Origin: Pelobates cultripes
Taxonomy: Eukaryota > Chordata > Amphibia > Anura > Pelobatidae
Length of the DNA stretch: 64,000 bases
Reading direction: 5' to 3'
Assembly (NCBI GenBank): GCA_933207985.1
Contig: OW240924.1
Location: 70,612,742-70,676,741, forward strand
Every line of letters starts with the position of its first letter. The stretch's first letter is position 1. The position numbers and the translations under genes are program-made. The notes under the pieces were generated by a model, which was not told the origin of the DNA, did no database searches, and saw only the letters and a list, made by a program, of their open reading frames with translations. Below are positions 57,217 through 64,000 of the stretch, piece by piece.

Positions 57217-59805
57217 GAAAAAAGAAAAATATTTTTTGTTTTAGAATACACTCATAACTAATGTATAGTTGTGAGTTAATACAAGTGCAAAAAAAAATAA
57301 TCTAATTTCTAACAGTTTTTCTTTAACCTTTTTGTGGAAAATCTGCCAAGGTTTTCCTAGCTGCTCCTTGTGTCAGGACATTAAGCCAATTCACACTGTT
57401 AAGTACTTTCTTTTCATGGTTGTCCGGTGGGTATTTGGGTGACCCTTTTTAGTGACTCGAGGTGTTAATTTGATCATGGGATTAAAAGTGCAACATGTCA
57501 CACAGTTACAGCAAGTGCCATTGTGTTAATTCAAAATGCAAATGTGACCCCACACTGTGTCATTATAAGCAAAGGTGTAGAAGTCTACAGTGTGGTGTCC
57601 TTGTCAATCAAACTTCAAAGTTCCACATAGAACCCTGCAGAATGTTGTAAACCAGTCCCTGAGGGTCACTTGTAGGTGGGAGTCATTAGTTCACCCAGTG
57701 TTCTGAATATTGAATAGCATTCACAAAAGAAGCCATTATTTCTATGTGACTCTCTCACTGGAACTATGGCGAGAATCCAAGGCTATCCCAAATGCTTTCA
57801 TAACCCACAATATTTACCACTTTTAGATATAGATGTTTCAGTTTTATATTGCGTTTTGAAAACACTTATCAACATAGCATAAAACTGTCTGTGGTCTACT
57901 AGTGTATGTAAGTGAAAAATTAGTTTTTCCAAAATATATTTTAACTTCCATTTATATCTCATCCAAATATTATTTTATTTTTTTAACATTCAAGGTTTAT
58001 TGAAATAGGAGTTAACAAATACATGACATAATATGTAAAACAAGACTTGAGTCATATAATACAAAAAAGATAAACATTATAATTGCAGTGCTGTGATCTA
58101 TTATTAATTTCCAATAAAAAATACCTTTTATCATAATGTGCTTTTTATATTTTTATTTAGACATGTTAGAGCAAGTTCCTGTCTATAGCACATTGCGTGT
58201 CACAAGCGGGTGATTAGAAGAGGAGAGGGGGTATAAAAGATTTTAACGGAAGTAAGGCATAAGAAAGGAAGTAGAGGAGAGATAAATTAAAAAATACGGG
58301 GGGAAACTAGCCACTGAGATGCACATGCCTGTTCATGGTGGTTGCTAACAGTCAGACTGGGGGAAGTAGCAGAGGCTATGGATGGGAATGACTTGGTGGT
58401 CCAGAGACAGCAGACCCAGAGGATAACCACTACTTGCAGTGAAATCAGATAATTTTATGTCTGATAATTATCTAAAGAGTATAGGATGAGTTCTTCAATT
58501 GAGCTTATTTCTACCATTATTGTCCAGTCCTGGACCGTGGGTACGGCACTCTGCCCCCAAAATTTTGGAACAAGGCTGCGGGCAACATTAATGAAGTATA
58601 GTCTTACAATAATGTCCAATTGGGATAGATGAATAGTGCAATAGGTACATTGCTGGGGAGAGGGGTGCGGGTACATCTCAAGCAAAGTTATGTACATACT
58701 CAACTTGTGATCCCTACTATGTTTAAAAATTACTCTTAAGTGCTTTTCTAACACCTGGTGATTGTATTTACTGTGATCCTGCTAAGTATTATTGGTCCTA
58801 TACAAATATAACATTGTGCTATATTATTTAGGTTTACCATAACCAATAACTTATACACGTGTGCAGCACATTAGGAGTGTGCACATTCATTCCCTGTTTG
58901 TCAAACAAAATACAATTCCAAGAGGTGTGTGGGTTGACAGCTTGTGTGGTCATGCCTATGTGTCTATATGTGATGTTTATGAAGAGTCTGTTTTTGTTGT
59001 GTCCAGATTCCTCACACACTATATATGTTTCCCCCTTCTCCCCCTATACTTTTGGGCATGGATGGGAGAGTCTGATTCCAGTTCCTTTTGTCTACATCCT
59101 TCTACTGCATAATGGTTCAGGGCAGAAGTTTAGACACTCATAGGACACTTTGTGGTTACAGAGGAGATTGAACTACACGTTTCAATTATTTGTTTGCAGT
59201 CTCTTGGAGCATCAGGTTAGGTGCTCATTGTTCGTTTATTTTATCCTGATGTTTCTTCCTCTTATTGGCCTGCTCCTTGCTCTTGTTTGTTGCTTGTTAT
59301 GAGAGACAACCGGGACAGACTTCAAATGCAAATGCCTTCTCAATAACCACTGCTAAACATCGTTACCTCCTGTGTGCTTGAACACATGGCGAAATGCACA
59401 CAGCAAAGGAGCACCTTAGCAGAAAACTGTCTATTTACCTTAGGTCCTCTATACTGAAACGACCATGTATATAACGGACTTTAAATGTAAAAATACACAC
59501 CGTAACCTAGATCTTTGTCCTTAGCCTGACAACCTCCAGTGGCAATCCAACTTGTAACTGAAAAAAAAGGGAAAGGCCTTCAGGAAGTATCCATCGACTG
59601 GTGAAAGCTTATGTTCCCCTTGTAGACTCATTCATGGCTTTCACTTGAAGTAAAAAAGGGTTATGAACCATCAAAAAAAAACAACCCATCAAAGTGATGA
59701 ATAAAGTAATTGAACCCATGACTAAGCTTTATTGAGGTGTAGGTTTAAGGTGTCAATCCCTCCCTACCATTCTTTTTTTGTATTTTTTTCACCAAATTTA
59801 TATTT
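57217..59805. other. Presumed intron or intergenic DNA, nothing recognised
   Basis: AT-rich. No splice-flanked exon with recognisable coding content, no clear element ends. Confidence 0.4.
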
Positions 59806-59992
59806 TTAAAGGACCACTCAAAGCTCCATAACCACTACAGCCCATTGAAGTGGTTATGGTGCATTTTATTCCAGGTATAACAGGTGCCTTCTCAAGATAA
59901 GAAGTCAAACCATTTTAGTATAGTTTGACAGATGATCCATACATGGCACCATAACCATAATGGTGGTTATGATGCTTTAAATGTTCCTTTAA
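59806..59992. mobile_element. T2-like MITE, short, 187 bp
   Basis: Left TTAAAGGACCACTCAAAGC, right AATGTTCCTTTAA, both at TTAA. Terminal hairpins CCATAACCACTACAG/GAAGTGGTTATGGTGC and GGCACCATAACCAT/ATGGTGGTTATGATGC. Looks like a copy with most of the interior deleted. Confidence 0.75.
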
Positions 59993-60090
59993 GATGAGCC
60001 AATGTACGCCATTTTATATGTATGCCATCTGAAGGACCTGAATATGTACTGACTCAATCGGCTCCTCGATGTATCCCAGTGGGTATCTCT

Positions 60091-60170
60091 TTAACCCCTT
60101 AAGGACACATAACATGTGTGACATGTCATGATTCCCTTTTATTCCAGAAGTTTGGTCCTTAAGGGGTTAA
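60091..60170. mobile_element. 80-bp TTAA MITE, copy 5
   Basis: TTAACCCCTTAAGGACAC at the left, GTCCTTAAGGGGTTAA at the right. Nearly identical to copy 1, with ACATAACATGTGTGACATGT in the core. Confidence 0.88.
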
Positions 60171-60339
60171 AACCGTTTACACTTTTACTTGTACATACTT
60201 CAAAGTAAGTATCCAATTTTGCGACTCTCCAAATATTGTATCCTTTGAGAGGTTATAGGACAGCAATTCTGATCATTATTCATATTGAATGTTTTATTTT
60301 CTAGTGAAGCAGTACAATGCTTGTGGCCCTTTGAATTAA

Positions 60340-60841
60340 TTAAAGGACCACTATAGTGCCAGGAAAACATACTTGTTTTCCTGGCACTATAGTGCCCTGA
60401 GGGTGCCCCCATCCTCAGGGTCCCCCTCCCGCCCGGCTCAGGAAGGGGGAAAGGGGGAAAAACGTACCTTTTTCCAGCGCTGGGCGGAGAGCTCTCCTCC
60501 TCCGATCCTCCTCTTCTCCTTCCCGTCGGCTGAATGCGCACGCGCGGCAAGAGCTGCGCGCGCATTCAGCCGGTCACATAGGAAAGCATTCATAATGCTT
60601 TCCTATGGACGCTTGCGTGCTCTCACTGTGAAAATCACAGTGAGAAGCACGCAAGCGCCTCTAGTGGCTGTCAATGAGACAGCCACTAGAGGAAATAGGG
60701 GAAGGCTTAACCCATTCATAAACATAGCAGTTTCTCTGAAACTGCTATGTTTATGAAAAAATGGGTTAACCCTAGCTGGACCTGGCACCCAGACCACTTC
60801 ATTAAGCTGAAGTGGTCTGGGTGCCTAGAGTGGTCCTTTAA
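60340..60841. mobile_element. T2-like MITE, chain of eight hairpins, 502 bp
   Basis: Left TTAAAGGACCACTATAGTGC, right CTAGAGTGGTCCTTTAA, both at TTAA. Consecutive hairpins: 60349-60394 (20-bp perfect stem, 6-base loop), 60395-60420, 60527-60572, 60578-60605, 60610-60657, 60658-60692 (15-bp stem CCTCTAGTGGCTGTC), 60707-60769 and 60784-60825 (17-bp perfect stem). Only about 60421-60526 is unpaired. Reverse orientation relative to 30812 and 32643. Confidence 0.9.
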
Positions 60842-61703
60842 TTTATAAAATATTTTACCAGGATGGATACATTGAGATCTCTCTCGTTTTCAAAGGATGT
60901 GAATATCCTATGATGATTGTGAATTCCCCTCTTTATCTTGCATTTCATTCATTATGTGTAACTTCCCATTCAAATGAGGAAATGTTATGCTCTGGATTTA
61001 ACTTTTAGACACCACAGAAAAAAAGCCACCTCTGCGTGATCCCCATTCTGAATTACTGATGCACTATAACCACATTTGTGAGGAACTTGCAGCTATTCTC
61101 TAAACTTGATCATGGAACTAAAGGTTCCTTATTTTTAACGGAAGGGTGAGTTCTGAGAATCTAGAGAGAGAGATTACTTTTATGCTGTTTTCATGGAGTA
61201 TATGCCCTCTTGCACATTTTTCACTTGTGAACTTTATACTTTTATTGAATTGCATAATCCAACTCGCTTATAGCATCGAAGTAACATGTGGAAGGATCTT
61301 GCACTCCCTGTTGTGATGTTACCTTTAACAGGTCCAGCTGTATTTTATAGAACACTGTGGCACCATTATTGATTAAAGTCAGATTTCAAATTGAAGGCCC
61401 CGCAGGGTAGCCAAACGGAAAGCAAAGCAGACTTCGATAATTTTACCAGTTTGGCTACTTTGATCTGAAACCTGAAAATCACATTGAATCACCTTGAATT
61501 CACGGTGTCATCTCATTGTCATGAAAAACATGGTGGGTGTAGTCCGCATCAATTGTGAGGAATTGGCAAATGAAGTAGACATTTGAAGTGGGGAAAAAAC
61601 CCAAATAAAAATATATATATATTGAGCTGCATTGAAATTTTGGCTTTAAATAGGCAGTTGCCTCAACATTAATTGCTGGTTAATGGATTCTGAAAAAAAT
61701 AAA

Positions 61704-61711
<8 letters not shown>
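60842..61711. other. Presumed intron or intergenic DNA, nothing recognised
   Basis: AT-rich; ATGGTGGGTGTAGTCCGCAT near 61530 may be a hAT-like MITE scrap. No supported gene. Confidence 0.4.

Positions 61712-61776
<65 letters not shown>
61712..61776. repeat. (TA)n microsatellite, about 33 units
   Basis: Uninterrupted TA dinucleotides after an A run. The tyrosine/isoleucine frames on both strands come from it. Confidence 0.95.
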
Positions 61777-61784
<8 letters not shown>

Positions 61785-63591
61785 CAAATAGTTTATTTCT
61801 TGGTAAGTGAGGAAATCTGTTCCTTGAACTATTTTGTGATGGCACTTCTAAATAGTGTATATTCAAGGCAAGTGTCTCCAAACTGTTTGATGACATTGTA
61901 ACTTTTCGAATGCTTTCATTTTTATTATTTTTTGATAATTTCTAAATAAATGGTCAAAATTCTACTCACACACGTTGAGAGCTTTGCTAAGTCTTAAACC
62001 ATTCTAGTGGATCAGAATAGTTTTTGTTTTTGTCTGAGTATTTCAATGTTTTGTTGCAATATGGAATTTTGGTCATTATTTACAACGGTTTGGTCAAGGG
62101 CCTACAGGTTGACATACTTTCACAACTGATGTCCATGATGAAAAATGGCGATTTATAGTAACTTGTTAACCTATTCGGTGCCAGAGGGTTGCAGTGTTTA
62201 CACTCACCGGCTCCAAATTGGGATTAAAGGCCATTCTTCACTGTTTTTTGGCTAAAGATCTCTTGGTTTAATCTAGCAGAGTGTTCACACATGCGCCTGA
62301 TTCATAGTCTGCCTCCTAACGTGTCTGGGCTCTTGTACTCATTTTATCTACTTCACTAAACTCTGCAGCAAATGATGAATGATTAACCATTGGACAGAGG
62401 GAGCGGCCTGGACAGGAAATGGCTGATAAGAAAGTTCATTGAGAGCTTCTTGCGCGTTAACACTTGCTTTGCCACTACCAGAAACTTTTTACGAACCACA
62501 GTTGATGTTAACACATTCAGTGCCAAAGGAAAAATGTAGAATAATTGTACAATAGGAACCAAAACCGGTTAGAATGTTTGTGCTTTAAATATGATTGCAT
62601 AGCATATTGGGATTCAGTGAGGAGTCTCTGCCTAGCAAGAACGCTTTATTGACTAATTTATTATACATGGCTCTGCAAAACGTTGAGTTATGATTCTGTG
62701 AATGTACAGAAATGCCTGTCCGTGTTTGTCGACCCTGCCAAGCCTCTCCTTTTAATAAATCAATACCTTGTCCTTTTCTCAAATGGATTGGAAATTAAGA
62801 TATGGCGAGTCCTCAAGGTGAGAAGAACTGATGGTTTGGATTCATAGAATCATTGAGTAGAGAACAGGCAATTCTCTTAAGCTGAGGTAGTCATATGGAC
62901 AGTCACTAGACACGGAACACTCTCCATTATGGATTTTGCTCTAATGGCTGATTGACTTTGCCCTTGCCAGCGGCTCCTGCCCAATTCTGTTGTGTTCTAT
63001 CGCCAGTTCTCCTACCCTGTTCATTTATATGAACAGGAAATGCAGTCTGCTTTATGTAAGCCATTCTGGAAGTGTTAGGAAGACCTGAAACACAACACAC
63101 CTCTGTGGTACTTGCACTTCCTTTGTCCGCTTCCAGGTACTATGGAATAGGCTTGTTTCAAGTGCGGTTCTTTATTAATTGTATATACACCATTCATGCT
63201 CCCCTGTATCCTGTATCACATCAGTGCACACGAAATATATATTATCTCATGTTTTTAATGGTTTTTCTTTTTGTTTTAATTTAATTCCCTTGACATACGA
63301 AAATCAGGTATTTTCCGGTGTTCCACCATGGAGGTAATTTTAACTATGCATCTTGTTGAATGCTTTGCTCTGAGACTGACATGTTCACTCACTGTGATAA
63401 ACTCGGCCTTCTTGCAAGTTGTCATGGAAGTCTGTATCAGTTGCCTTCCATGTTTTGGACCACCCTGCTACAGAATGAACCTACAAAATACAGTATGTTC
63501 TCACACTTCATTGAAAGTTCTCCCATTTAAAGGGTCAGTTGTACAAAGGATATGATACAGGAAGTACAGTGATCCTTGTCTCCCTTTTCAG
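61777..63591. other. Presumed intron or intergenic DNA, nothing recognised
   Basis: AT-rich, unusually free of recognisable repeats. No exon supported before 63592. Confidence 0.4.
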
Positions 63592-63680
63592 ATAAGTTTA
63601 GAACTGCAGCAATTTGCAGAAATCACTGCAGCTTTAGAATGTCTCGTAGATGAGCATCAAATGATGACATTTAACTTTTA
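63592..63680 (+). other. Weak exon candidate after a good splice acceptor
   Basis: CTTGTCTCCCTTTTCAG is a strong acceptor, followed by a 29-codon open stretch (ISLELQQFAEITAALECLVD...) ending in TAA. Spliced to the candidate exon at 39387-39409 it would read GAA TAA and stop at once, so it is not exon 2 of that reading. It could be a terminal exon of another transcript or chance. Confidence 0.15.
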
Positions 63681-64000
63681 ACTCAAAGACCTGCCTTATT
63701 TTTAAATGTTATATGTACAGTTTGGATTGAGATCCTTCTTTCTTCTCTCAAGCTCTGGCGAGAACCTTCAGCTGACAGTGTGCATGCGCAATCATTGACA
63801 TAGGAGATTATGGCACACAGCCTGGTTTCTAAAACCGTGGACTGAGCTGTGAAAAGACAGACATGGCTGCTATCAGCTTCTTCAGCAGTAACACGCATAT
63901 TATGTGATGAGTGGAACTGTAGCTGGTGGGCAAACTACGCATACACACCACTGGTTTTCAGGCATTTATGGGAAAAGGAAAATAAAGACTTGAATAAGTG
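63681..64000. other. Right edge, nothing recognised
   Basis: Mixed composition with AATAAA near 63980. The minus-strand frame of 71 codons has no recognisable domain. Confidence 0.4.

Overview
The window looks like 64 kb of a large, AT-rich vertebrate nuclear genome, most likely from a frog or toad. The evidence is the repeat content: many TTAA-flanked elements ending in TTAAAGG, as described for the amphibian T2 family of miniature inverted-repeat elements (MITEs); Tc1-like transposases of fish and frog type; Gypsy-like solo LTRs; and L2-like tails ending in GGCGCTATATAAAT plus an AAT run. Nothing suggests bacterial or viral DNA: there are no operons, no ribosome-binding sites and no dense reading frames. 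The species is not determined. Family names come from recognition and from end and target-site structure, not from a database search.

Layout. 1-9127: diverged intergenic DNA with T2-like MITEs, one 80-bp TTAA MITE, a solo LTR and an old tandem duplication. 9128-13039: two L2-like tails, then a 1.35-kb minisatellite of 17-bp units inside what looks like an LTR. 13040-24934: mostly unassigned DNA, with a truncated LTR, an 80-bp MITE, a 242-bp foldback MITE and a T2-like MITE. 24943-26044: a non-autonomous hAT element with a CA-rich core. 27416-31414: a foldback, purine-rich and CA-rich tandem DNA, and inverted-repeat arms 2.3 kb apart. 30812-38652: T2-like MITEs and a nest made of a decayed Tc1-like element, an LTR-like insert and a second decayed Tc1-like element.

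The only place that looks like a host gene is about 38995-39409 on the + strand. It is a GC- and CpG-rich stretch with upstream reading frames, an ATG in good context and a GTGAGT splice donor 23 bases later. If this is right, everything from 39410 to the right edge lies in or beyond a long first intron, and no second exon can be placed with confidence. That part holds a 33-35-bp minisatellite, a G-rich tract, L2-like tails, a third Tc1-like relic hit by an 80-bp MITE, a 1.3-kb hAT element inserted in a T2-like MITE, and a T2-like MITE built as a chain of hairpins.

No intact protein-coding transposon gene, no RNA gene and no CRISPR array was found. Most open frames are short or come from repeats. 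The window's main interest is the nesting and architecture of its mobile elements, plus the candidate promoter and first exon.
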